DNA of 64,000 nucleotides from Hexactinellida sp. DTS-2022 (taxonomy: Eukaryota; Porifera; Hexactinellida). Within the stretch, counting starts at the first letter, position 1. Each line of letters starts with the position of its first letter. The notes below the pieces were generated by a model, which was not told where the DNA came from, did not search any database, and worked only from the letters and a program-made list of their open reading frames with translations. Location of the stretch: NCBI GenBank assembly GCA_028753945.1, contig JAPNXP010000001.1, positions 8,546,501 to 8,610,500 of the forward strand. Direction: 5' to 3'. Below are positions 35,787 through 45,158 of this stretch, piece by piece. The translations under genes and the position numbers were made by a program.

Positions 35787-36466
35787 ATGTATTTGGAATT
35801 TCTTAATGAAACTTTCAGTGAATACTCTTATCGTATAGAGCTTGCTGAATATGCACTAAACATTAAAATTATACATTTTGAAAATTCATTTTCAACTTGC
35901 GACTCGAACCTTAATTTTGAACTTATACAAAAATGTTGCCCGGTTGAAGGAGGTGTCCGGATCTTGGAGGTTTGACTGTATACTACTTTCTTTTCTTTTT
36001 TCGTTCACAATTTATTTCTTCTCAAATGACTGAAAATCTCAACCACTACAGAAATCTTATTCAATACCAGCAGAAATTTATTTCAACGAAACTTGAAGAG
36101 GAGAAGAAGATAACTTCTATTCAAAGATTAGAATTTAAAGTTTCGTCACTCTATAAGGCTTTAAGTTGTTCAAAGAGCGATAATGCAAGATTGGAAAGAA
36201 TAATTTCGAATATCCGAGCTAGATTGCTAAAAGTTGAAAAATATGTCCATGATGAAGAGCTACTAAACCAAACATTTGCAAGCTTTGAGCAAGAACAAGC
36301 CCAGAATGCTACAATTACTGAAATCATTGAAGCTCCGCAGCAAGCACAAGATAGTACAATGTCTGAAAATGTGGAACCATCGCAAGAAGCACATGATGGT
36401 GCAATTACTGAGAGTATTGAAGCTCCGCAGGAAGCACTAGATGATTCAATGAAAATAGCATTTTGA
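35787..36466 (+). CDS. Unassigned coiled-coil protein ORFs (possible two-exon gene or fragment)
   Basis: Two adjacent ORFs (35787-35975, 35972-36466) overlap by a few bases in different frames. The second (164 residues; a more natural start may be the internal Met at 36026) has a heptad-rich segment (about residues 18-95: NLNHYRNLIQYQQKF, IQRLEFKVSSLYKAL) predicted as coiled coil, then three acidic repeats of about 17-18 residues around ITEIIEAPQQAQD. Pyrimidine-rich TTTTCTTTTTTCG at 35991-36004 could be part of an acceptor. I do not recognise the family. It lies between X-type repeats and the 36825 transposon, so it may be a host exon, a THAP-like coiled-coil region, or transposon debris. 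Confidence 0.35.
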
Positions 36467-36841
36467 AGAATCGCGGCAATCTTTGATTGAAGTTTAAAGT
36501 ATGAAAGCTTCCTCCATCGTTACTTTCTTCAGTGTGTTAGTTATATCATTTACTCTTCAATTCTTGTATTTCTCTTTTCTTGATCCATTTCAATCTGACT
36601 TTATTAATAGATTTCCTTTCTATTTATTCTAAGTTACGTTACATTATTACCAGGGTCGGGATCAAGTACTTTTGAAAGTACTTAATTACCTAGAATTATT
36701 TCTTAAGTTTCAAGTACAAATAAAAGTACAAGTAGAGGGGAAATTTACAGTGCCAACTACAAATAATTTGGTACAACTATCGAACGAATTTTCAATCTCA
36801 ACTGTGCCAACTACTACGTAGTAACTACTGTATTTCTCGGT

Positions 36842-36960
36842 CAATTATCCGATTCGGGCAACCAATTATCCGATTCGGGCAACCAATTATCCGATTGGGT
36901 CAACCAATTATCCGATTCGGGCAACCAATTATCCGATTGGGTCAACCAATTATCCGATCG
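36842..36960 (+). repeat. 21-bp repeat array, left terminus
   Basis: About five and a half copies of the 21-bp unit, spacer variants in order F,F,G,F,G (F = GATTCGGGCAAC, G = GATTGGGTCAAC). Confidence 0.9.
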
Positions 36961-37073
36961 GAATTACTTTTGATTTTCATTGGTTTATCTATTTAGGATA
37001 CTGGGTTGATATGTATAAAACAAAGTAATACGAAATAAATATATTCCTAAATATTCAATATTCATCATAAATT

Positions 37074-38189
37074 ATGGCTTCGAGTTCATACGATGCAGGA
37101 CAACACTCTGCCACATCATCTACAGTTGCTATTTCACGAGGTGGGAGAGCAATTTCAAATGAATTACGGCAAAGACTTATCGGTGCCCACGAGTCGGGAG
37201 TAACCTATAAACAGATGACCAGATTGTTTGGCGTTAAGAAGGATACCGCTTACAGAATTTGTAGCACCAGACAATATTCTACCAAACTTCGCGGTGGTCC
37301 AAGAGGAAAAAAGTTGGACGAGGATTCGAAAAGTCTTCTCTTAATTTCCATTGAAGCCCGTCCCGATATCACTCTTGGCGAGATGAGAAATAAACTAATT
37401 CTCGAACGAGGGATAACTGTTTCGATATCTACGATCGCTCGGTGTCTTGAAGGATGCTTAATTACAGTAAAAAAACTTGAATTACTTCCGAGTGTACGTA
37501 ATTCACCGGCAAACAAAGATTGTAGAAGAACTCATGCTCTATGGTTGCAAGAACAGCATGAAATAGGAGCAAGATTCTGTTACGTTGACGAGTGTGGATT
37601 TGGCTTATATACCGCTCGGAATCGTGGTCGATCAATTCAAGGATTGCCAGCTCGAAGGGTTGCTGACAATCAACGAACTCCCCATGTCACTCTGATATGT
37701 GCTATCTGTCCAGGTGTTGGACTCGTCCATTCAAAGATCCTTTTCGGAGGTGCTAAACAAACACATTTTGATCAATTTATAAGTGAATTATTCCATCTCT
37801 CGTTTGGTTTGGCATTGGAACCAAGTAGCTCAGTTGACACGGCATTTATCGTACTTGACAACGCTCCTTGTCACCGTGGGATTGAAAATAGACTTGAAGC
37901 TTCTATCCCTTCACACATCGAATTGAAACGCCTCCCTCCATACAGTTGCGAGTTGAATCCGATTGAGTTGTGCTTCCAAAGTCTAAAATCCTATATAAAA
38001 CGAACTCTCAGCGCTCAAGGACCAATTATACCAATTGAGGGCCAAACTATGGTAAGTGCAAGGAGAGATAAACTATTGCAATTATGCCCAAATGCTTTGG
38101 CTCAAATTACTCCAGCAACTTGCCTGAATTCGTTCTACCATGTATTGACAGCAACAGTTCCGAGAGCAATACGCCTTGAAAATCTCTAG
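37074..38189 (+). CDS. DDE transposase, IS630/Tc1/mariner type (DDE_3-like)
   Basis: 371 residues, intact. N-terminal helix-turn-helix region (about 24-65: ELRQRLIGAHESGVTYKQM...FGVKKDTAYRI) with a second DNA-binding-like segment (about 90-130, ending STIARCLEG). Catalytic core: YVDECGF (D172), LDNAPCHRG (D262), NPIELCFQSLK (E298); D262 and E298 are separated by 35 residues. Such enzymes bind terminal repeats and cut and paste the element. The ATG start lies just inside the left 21-bp array region. The intact ORF and matching ends suggest recent activity. The TAA flanks are longer than the TA usual for this superfamily, so a TA target with a chance A is possible. Confidence 0.88.
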   Translation: MASSSYDAGQHSATSSTVAISRGGRAISNELRQRLIGAHESGVTYKQMTRLFGVKKDTAYRICSTRQYSTKLRGGPRGKKLDEDSKSLLLISIEARPDITLGEMRNKLILERGITVSISTIARCLEGCLITVKKLELLPSVRNSPANKDCRRTHALWLQEQHEIGARFCYVDECGFGLYTARNRGRSIQGLPARRVADNQRTPHVTLICAICPGVGLVHSKILFGGAKQTHFDQFISELFHLSFGLALEPSSSVDTAFIVLDNAPCHRGIENRLEASIPSHIELKRLPPYSCELNPIELCFQSLKSYIKRTLSAQGPIIPIEGQTMVSARRDKLLQLCPNALAQITPATCLNSFYHVLTATVPRAIRLENL

Positions 38190-38296
38190 TAGCTACATTA
38201 TCCAATATATATATCCAATAAATCACTTTATCCTATATTAATTAACTGCATTCATTATCACTATTATATCAAATATATCACTATAATTGTTGATTG

Positions 38297-38420
38297 CTTG
38301 AATCGGATAATTGGTTGCCCGAATCGGATAATTGGTTGACCCAATCGGATAATTGGTTGCCCGAATCGGATAATTGGTTGCCCGAATCGGATAATTGGTT
38401 GCCCGAATCGGATAATTGAC
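38297..38420 (-). repeat. 21-bp repeat array, right terminus
   Basis: Inverted counterpart of the left array; about six units, variants from the outer end in order F,F,F,G,F. The order differs from the left array, so the two arrays have turned over independently. Confidence 0.9.
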
Positions 38421-38439
38421 CGAGAAATACAGTAGTAAG

Positions 38440-39700
38440 GCCAATATTGAAATCACTAGCCTTATTATTGTGCCGACTATACTAGCATAGTGGCCCAGTA
38501 TTGAAATCACTGCCTTTATTACTGTGCCGACTATACTATAGTATAGTGGCCCAGTTCTAATCTTACTGCCTTGGTTATTACTGTGCCGACTATACTATAG
38601 TATAGTGGCCCAGTTCTAATCTCAGTGCCTTGGTTAGTTATTAGTCCGTATTCTCTCCACAGAACAGAGTTTAATTAACTAAGAGCCCAAGTTTTCAGGA
38701 TATGTGTCTCATGGGTTACATATGTGCACATGGGGTCACGATTTTTGATTACATTTTTTTGGACACATTTTGCACCTGTTTAATATTAGAAAAGGAACAA
38801 TAAATAGTACCCGAATATTCAATTTGTATGCATTCGACAGAGAATTAAATTTTACACCTTTTCACAGTGCAAGAATTTTCAAATTGCGCTTCGTTTGTGC
38901 CACAATTGACTTGCAAATTCCTTTGTTTACTAACACTTCAGTTCAATTGAAAGTGTTAAATCTAATTATATTGTTTCAACTCGTTATTATTATATTGATT
39001 CAACTTGTGAGATCGAGTAGGCTTCAATTTTATAATTGAAAACTAAGATTCTACATTCCATAACAACGACAGATTATGTGATTATATTTATTTCTGCTTA
39101 GAATATTCTTGCACAATGGATACATGACATATTTAATTCTAATTAATTCGCTCTGTGTTTAACTTATAGAGATGGTTCCAAATAGATTAGTGGGGTTATC
39201 GAGTGCGCTGAATCCAAATATGATTTTGAAATTCAATTTAGATTAATAATTATTGCAAATAATTGAACTTAATTTATTTTGATGTCATAATATTGGTGTT
39301 AAATTATTAATAGATTAATTACATATTATAATAATTATCTAAATTTCATTAATCTCAGAAATGATATAAGATGGAAACAAACTTTAAATTTATCAATTGG
39401 CCCTTATGGCACGTACCACCTCTACAAGTGGGTCTTGACACCTTGAGGTGATGATGACATCGTTAAAAAAATGTGTTTTTACAATTTTGTGAATTCTATA
39501 TTTAAAATGGGTTGGTTGGAGTTGGGTGATGACCCAATACTCACATAAAAAATGATGTGTCATCAGCTATTATATTCTACTCAAACTTGAATATCTCTAA
39601 AATGAAGTGAACTAAATGGAAACTTCCACCACTCTAAGGGTCGATGCCTTCTGAAACATCTTTTTAAAATAATTTGACACCTTCATAGTGATGATGACAT
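38440..39700 (+). repeat. X repeat family, copy
   Basis: Begins with three near-identical TGTGCCGACTATACTATAG / TATAGTGGCCCAG motifs (38463-38612) followed by the full series of X blocks. No gene seen. Confidence 0.7.
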
Positions 39701-39716
39701 GGCGGGAAAAAAATCC

Positions 39717-39832
39717 AAAATTGCAGCCTGTGCCGACAGCATGTTCCTTTGGAGGCACTATCAATAAACCACCAACAAAATATAGTGCCACCAAAGGAAC
39801 ATGCTGTCGGCACAGCTGCAATTTTGGATTTT
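39717..39832. mobile_element. AAAATTGCAGCC hairpin MITE, copy 3
   Basis: Almost perfect hairpin of about 115 bp: arms include GTGCCGACAGCATGTTCC and its inverted copy. It sits in X repeat at the position also used at 35451 and 1821. Confidence 0.88.
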
Positions 39833-39835
39833 TTA

Positions 39836-40621
39836 TTATCCTTCCGTATGCTCTCCACAGAACAGAGTTTAATTAACTAAGAGCCCAAATTTTCAGGATA
39901 TGTGTCTCATGGGTTACACATGTGCACCTGGGGTCACGATTTTTGATTAAACTTTTTTGGACACATTTTTGCACCTGTTTAATATTGAAACAGGAACAAT
40001 AAATAGTACCCGGATATTCAATTTATATGCATTCGATAGAGGATTAAATTCTACTACTTTTCACAGTGCACGAATTTTCAAATTGCGCTTCGTTTGTGCC
40101 ACTATTGAGTTGTAAATTTCAATTGCTTTCTACACTCAGTTCAAAGGAAAGTGTTAAATCTAATTCTATTGTTTCAACTTGTGATAATTATATTGATTCA
40201 ACTTGTGAGATCGAGTAGGTTTCTATTTTCTAATTGAAAATTAAGATTTTACATTCCATAACAACTACAGATTATGTGATTATATTTACTTCTGCGATAA
40301 TATTATTGCACTTGTTAATATACTGACTTAATTAATTATAAACAACTCAGTCAGTATATGACTTATATAGATGCTTCCAATTTGTTTATTAGGGGTTATC
40401 GAGTGTGCGGAATTGAAATTTGATAGCCAAATTAATTAATTAATTATTTATGACAAAATAATTTAACTTAATAATTGCAAGTTGACATTGAAATTGGTGT
40501 TATATTATAAATAATATTTATAATTATTTATACTAATTAATTAACTATGATAATCTCAGAGATGATACAAGATAGAAACAAACTTCCAATTTATCAATTG
40601 ATCCTTATGCCACGTAACACC
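39836..40621 (+). repeat. X repeat family, second tandem copy
   Basis: Direct repeat of the preceding X copy, closer in its second half to the palindrome ends (AGTCAGTATATGACTTATAT). Ends at CACGTAACACC, where a truncated gypsy begins. Confidence 0.7.
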
Positions 40622-40662
40622 GAATGCAGATTCTTGTTCACTACCCCATATCCATTGTTCCC

Positions 40663-41098
40663 GTTGTCATAGGCTAGCGGTCCCCCCTAAATAATGTCCC
40701 CCCGGACCTATTGCATTGGGGCCAGCTGTTCCCCCGGACCTGTGACCCTAGTGTCAGATGTCCCCCCGGACCAGTGGCCCTAGTGTCAGATGTCCCCCAT
40801 CAGGGTTAGATGTCTTCCCTCAGAAACCTCTGCACTAGGGTCCCAGAACAATAAATTTCACAATGCTCATCACTATTGTTTCATATTCTACATTAAAGTA
40901 GTCCGATTGGGGACATCTAACCCTGAGGGGGGACAGCTGACACTAGGTCTACAGGTCCGGGGGACAGCTGGCTCTAGTGTGAGGAGTCCGAGGGGGGGAC
41001 ATCTGACCCTAGGGCTACATGTCTGGGGAGACATCTGACACTAGGGCCACAGGTCCGGGGGGACATCTGACACGGGGGGACCGCTGGCACTCCGACAC
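40663..41098. mobile_element. GGACATCTGAC/TGTCCCCCCGGA terminal-repeat MITE
   Basis: Inverted arrays of about 35-bp units (CTAGTGTCAGATGTCCCCCC at left, the inverted form at right) around a core with AATAAATTTCACAATGC. Right end GGACCGCTGGCACTCCGACAC. Same family forms layer 2 of the nested block at 59621-62979. It interrupts the gypsy RT-RNase H region. Confidence 0.8.
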
Positions 41099-41102
41099 CG
41101 CT

Positions 41103-41279
41103 TCTGGAGCAACCCATATAATGGAGCCAAGATGGTGGACATGTTAGGTAAGAACTTCCCATAATAATTCATCAGCCTTAAGAACGATCGTAATTGAGAA
41201 ACATCTGTTGGGCGAGGTACGTTCTTTACGGCCTGAATTTTATCCCCATTGGGTTTGATTCCTTCTGCGTTGATCGTAT
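41103..41279 (-). pseudogene. Gypsy RT thumb/connection fragment
   Basis: Reads on the minus strand as the region following RT (HTINAEGIKPN, LRSFLRLMNYYGKF). It continues the RT ORF at 47320-48094 that was split by the fold-back element. Confidence 0.8.
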
Positions 41280-41395
41280 GACCAAGCAGGGACTTCTTTA
41301 ATATAGGGACTCTAAACTTCGTTTTACGGTCAAATTAGCGTAGGCCTAAAACAGTATTGTTACTTATTGATATCCCGTAATCCGCTAATGCTAGA

Positions 41396-41702
41396 CACAG
41401 GAAATGTATTATTGTCGTATAGGAAGTCATGTTTTGGGAGTCCAACGGTCATATTGGTTTATCCAAAATATTTGTGGAATGTAAGTTATGCGATTTTCAC
41501 ACCCTTCCATATATGGTAATATTGTTAAAATCTTGAGATTACTTAACTATATACATATGAAATGTATCATTTTCGTACAGGAAATCATATTTTGGGAGGC
41601 CAACGGTCATATTGGTTTATCCAAAATATTTGTGGAATGTAAGTTATGCGATGTTCACACCTTTCCATATATGGTAATATTGTTAAAATCTCTAGATTTA
41701 TA
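41396..41702 (+). repeat. Tandem duplication in the left fold-back arm only
   Basis: Two diverged copies of a segment of about 165 bp containing CAACGGTCATATTGGTTTAT (41447 and 41600); the right arm has a single copy. Confidence 0.8.
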
Positions 41703-42730
41703 ATAGTTAACTTATCCATATGAAATTTATTATTGGCGAATGGGAAATGGGAATTCATATTTAGGGACTCAGTATATCACATTTATTTACCTAAGGCGTT
41801 CCCCTTAGCCTATATTATTATTTTGGCACTCTCCACAGGAGGATTGCCTCCACCCTGTTTTGTAGATTAGCTAATTCTTACCTATCAGATATCTGTCATT
41901 ATGTTGTTTATTAAAAAATCTTGATAAGTTTCTTCCAAATCTATATTTAAATCAATGTTTTCCAATAAAGCTTATTAAGTGGTGATGAGAAATGGTTTAG
42001 GACTACACCTATCTCTATATTAAAAGCGGAATTGTTGTGTGTTTGGATGTTTGTCCGTAATTAATTGGAAAGACTACGAGTCCCAGAAAGCTGAAAATTT
42101 GTATACAGGGGTAACTTTGTACTGCGACAACGATCTATTGGTTTTTGAAACAAAATAACGGAATTATGACGTCACAGTTGCGAAAAACAGATACTTTGTA
42201 CTAGCTTCCCAATTTTGCTCCGATTTGTAGAAAATTCAAATCATTAGACGTACACTAGATTTCTACACCTGATAGCAGTTCACGAATTCCCATCTTTTCT
42301 TCTGATTGTGACACAGTTAATTAATTAGTCCCTACACTAATCAACCATAAATAGTGTATCGTACCAACACAGGTATAGCAAAGTGCAAAATCGATTTTCG
42401 ATTGTGTTCTATTACAAACAATTCAAGTAAGAGTGATTAACGAAAGTTATTAGTTCAAATGTATCATATTATTCTTAGCACTATGTGGGTGATCTGATTT
42501 GTTTGGTTAACAAGAATGCACTCGAGTAGTTAACTTCTCTGATGCATTGTTTATTTATTACACCTATATTGGCTTCCTATTAATAAGACAATTAATGGAA
42601 TTACGTAATTTCTAACCTATACTGAAATTATGAAATTAATTAAGTAGTTGATTCATCAAGGATTTAGGATCTGTCTAATTATGAGATTGATATGTTTATT
42701 ATTACTATCAATTAAATCAAATATTTTACA

Positions 42731-42838
42731 ACCCTGGATTTAACCTCTGCATAATAATGGTTTAATGGTGAAAATATGACCGCGAAGCGGTCTTATTCTC
42801 ATCTTTAAACCATTATTATGCAGAGATTAAATCCAGGC
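42731..42838. repeat. Long hairpin with ACCGCGAAGCGGT tip
   Basis: CTGGATTTAACCTCTGCATA ... its inverse, closing on ACCGCGAAGCGGT. Only one side is present in the mirrored arm (about 45480-45515), so a MITE-like insertion or deletion occurred in one arm. Confidence 0.75.
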
Positions 42839-43171
42839 TAAGTAAATTACTTTGCAATATAATATACTGAAATAAATAATTGCGTAGAATTTATCAGCCA
42901 CGGGTTTCAATTATTTGAGCTAACAAGCTAACCTTTTAATGAAGCTGAAATGAGCTACCTTAATTAAGAATTATTGAGCCAATATCATATATTATTAACT
43001 AATAATTAATAACTAATAAGTAATGAGAATAACATACATAACACATCATTTCCCAAACAGATTACATTAACGAATCACAACCCAGAATGAATTTAAGCGC
43101 GCGTTAAGTAGTGTGTGTAATATACTAGCCACAGGTTAACTTATTTATTATTAATATTACTGTCTTTTAGA

Positions 43172-43298
43172 GGAGGGAAAGGCCGCAAAGCGGCCGTTAA
43201 TTGCATCGCGTAGTGCCTAACACGAACGAACAAAGGTCGCGAAGCGACCTTTGTGAGAGAGTGATCCGTCGCGAAGCGACCGAGACCGAAGGGCTCGT
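43172..43298 (+). repeat. Serial-hairpin cassette (fold-back, left)
   Basis: GGCCGCAAAGCGGCC, AAAGGTCGCGAAGCGACCTTT, GTCGCGAAGCGAC, CGAGACCGAAGGGCTCG in series. It pairs with the inverted cassette at 45033-45158. Confidence 0.7.
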
Positions 43299-43570
43299 AC
43301 TATTAAACACAAGCCTGGGTGTATATGTGTGTGTATATATTTGTTTGTATGTTACGAGTTGATTGAAGAAAGTGGACAGTTTCAAAATGTGATTTTTGGC
43401 ATATAGGGGTAACTTTTGGCACCCGCCAACAAGTTGAGGTTTCCACTCAAAATTTATCACACCTCGACAAGTTATGACGTCATTGTCACATTTAGAGAAC
43501 CCTGAAAAGTCACTTAATCGCACATAATTCGCGCCCTCTAAGAGATAAAAATCTGAAAATTTAATAGAAC

Positions 43571-43640
43571 ACGAGCCCTTCGGTCTCGGTCGCTTTGCGA
43601 CAGATCGGTGCTACGCACCTCAAGTTAACTTACTCCTCAC
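43571..43640 (-). repeat. Serial-hairpin cassette, partial
   Basis: Reverse-oriented CGAGCCCTTCGGTCTCG and GTCGCTTTGCGAC hairpins, 270 bp from the previous cassette. Between them, 43299-43570 has a TGTGTGTATATATTTGTTTG start typical of the family's other end. Confidence 0.6.
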
Positions 43641-44890
43641 ACGTTATGATTTTGAATTTTCATTAATTTGTTTACCTATTTGTGTAAACAACAACAACAA
43701 CAACAACAAATACTCATATTAGAATTTTATAAATGCGAAATTCGTGTTCAGCACGCTTGTTTACTTATAATACCCGTTGAAAGCTAACTTCTAGGTTGAT
43801 TTTGAATTTTCATTAATTTGTTTACCTATTTTGTGTAAACAACAACAACAAATATTCATATTATAAATTTATAAATGCGAAATTCGTGTTCAGCATAATT
43901 GTTTACCTATAATACCCGTTGAGAGCAAACTTCTAGGTTAATTTTGAATTTTCATTAATTTGTTTACTTATTTGTGTCAACAACAACAAATATTCATATT
44001 ATAAATTATAAATGCGAAATTCGTGTTCAGCATAATTGTTTACCTATAATACCCGTTGAGAGCAAACTTCTAGGTTGATTTTGAATTTTCATTAATTTGT
44101 TTACCTATTTTGTGTAAACAACAACAACAAATATTCATATTATAAATTTATAAATGCGAAATTCGTGTTCAGCATAATTGTTTACCTATAATACCCGTTG
44201 AGAGCAAACTTCTAGGTTAATTTTGAATTTTCATTAATTTGTTTACTTATTTGTGTCAACAACAACAAATATTCATATTATAAATTTATAAATGCGAAAT
44301 TCGTGTTCAGAATAATTGTTTGCCTATAATACCAGTTGAAAGCTAACTTCTAGGTTGATTTTGAATTTTCATTAATTTGTTTACTTATTTGTGTCAACAA
44401 CAACAAATATTCATATTATAAATTATAAATGCGAAATTCGTGTTCAGCATAATTGTTTACCTATAATACCCGTTGAGAGCAAACTTCTAGGTTGATTTTG
44501 AATTTTCATTAATTTGTTTACCTATTTTGTGTAAACAACAACAACAAATATTCATATTATAAATTTATAAATGCGAAATTCGTGTTCAGCATAATTGTTT
44601 ACCTATAATACCCGTTGAGAGCAAACTTCTAGGTTAATTTTGAATTTTCATTAATTTGTTTACTTATTTGTGTCAACAACAACAAATATTCATATTATAA
44701 ATTTATAAATGCGAAATTCGTGTTCAGAATAATTGTTTGCCTATAATACCAGTTGAAAGCTAACTTCTAGGTTGATTTTGAATTTTGATTAATTTGTTTA
44801 CTTATTTGTGTAAACAACAACAACAAATATTCATATTATAAATTTATAAATGCGAAATTCATGTTCAGCATACTTGTTTACCTATTATAT
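43641..44890 (+). repeat. Satellite array with dimeric higher-order structure
   Basis: Nine tandem units of about 137-150 bp, each starting GATTTTGAATTTTCATTAAT and containing AACAACAACAA and GCGAAATTCGTGTTCAG. Two variants alternate: A (TTTACCTATTTTGTGTAAAC) and B (TTTACTTATTTGTGTCAAC), mostly as A-B dimers of about 278 bp. Shared rare variants (AGAATAATTGTTTGCC) in units 5 and 8 show duplication of a larger block. Confidence 0.88.
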
Positions 44891-45032
44891 CATTTGTTTA
44901 CCAATTATAACATTTGACAGTTAGTTTATATCTCATATATTAATGCGGTTTCTAGTCCCCATCACTTTAATACAATCCGGACAAACAAACAGACAAACAC
45001 ACACGCACACACAACAATCGAGATTTAATAAT

Positions 45033-45158
45033 ACGAGCCCTTCGGTCCCTGTCGCTTCGCGACGGATCACTCTCTCACAAAAGTCGCTTCGCGACTTTTG
45101 TTCGTTCGTGTTAGGCACTACGCGATACAATTAACGGCCGCTTCGCGGCCTTTCCCTT
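45033..45158 (-). repeat. Serial-hairpin cassette (fold-back, right)
   Basis: Inverse of 43172-43298 with changed loops: GTCGC-TTC-GCGAC and GGCCGC-TTC-GCGGCC. Confidence 0.7.

Larger units (their letters stand above)
36825..38435 (+). mobile_element. IS630/Tc1/mariner-superfamily DNA transposon with 21-bp terminal arrays
   Basis: 1611 bp; ends CTACTGTATTTCTCGG / CCGAGAAATACAGTAG followed inward by inverted arrays of a 21-bp unit (CAATTATCCGATTCGGGCAAC and a GATTGGGTCAAC variant). Flanked by TAA on both sides (36822-24, 38436-38). It carries one intact transposase gene, so it may be complete. Confidence 0.88.

Noticed and set aside
40790-41162. Proline/cysteine-rich ORFs in both strands
   Set aside because: They are translations of the TGTCCCCCCGGA terminal repeats.
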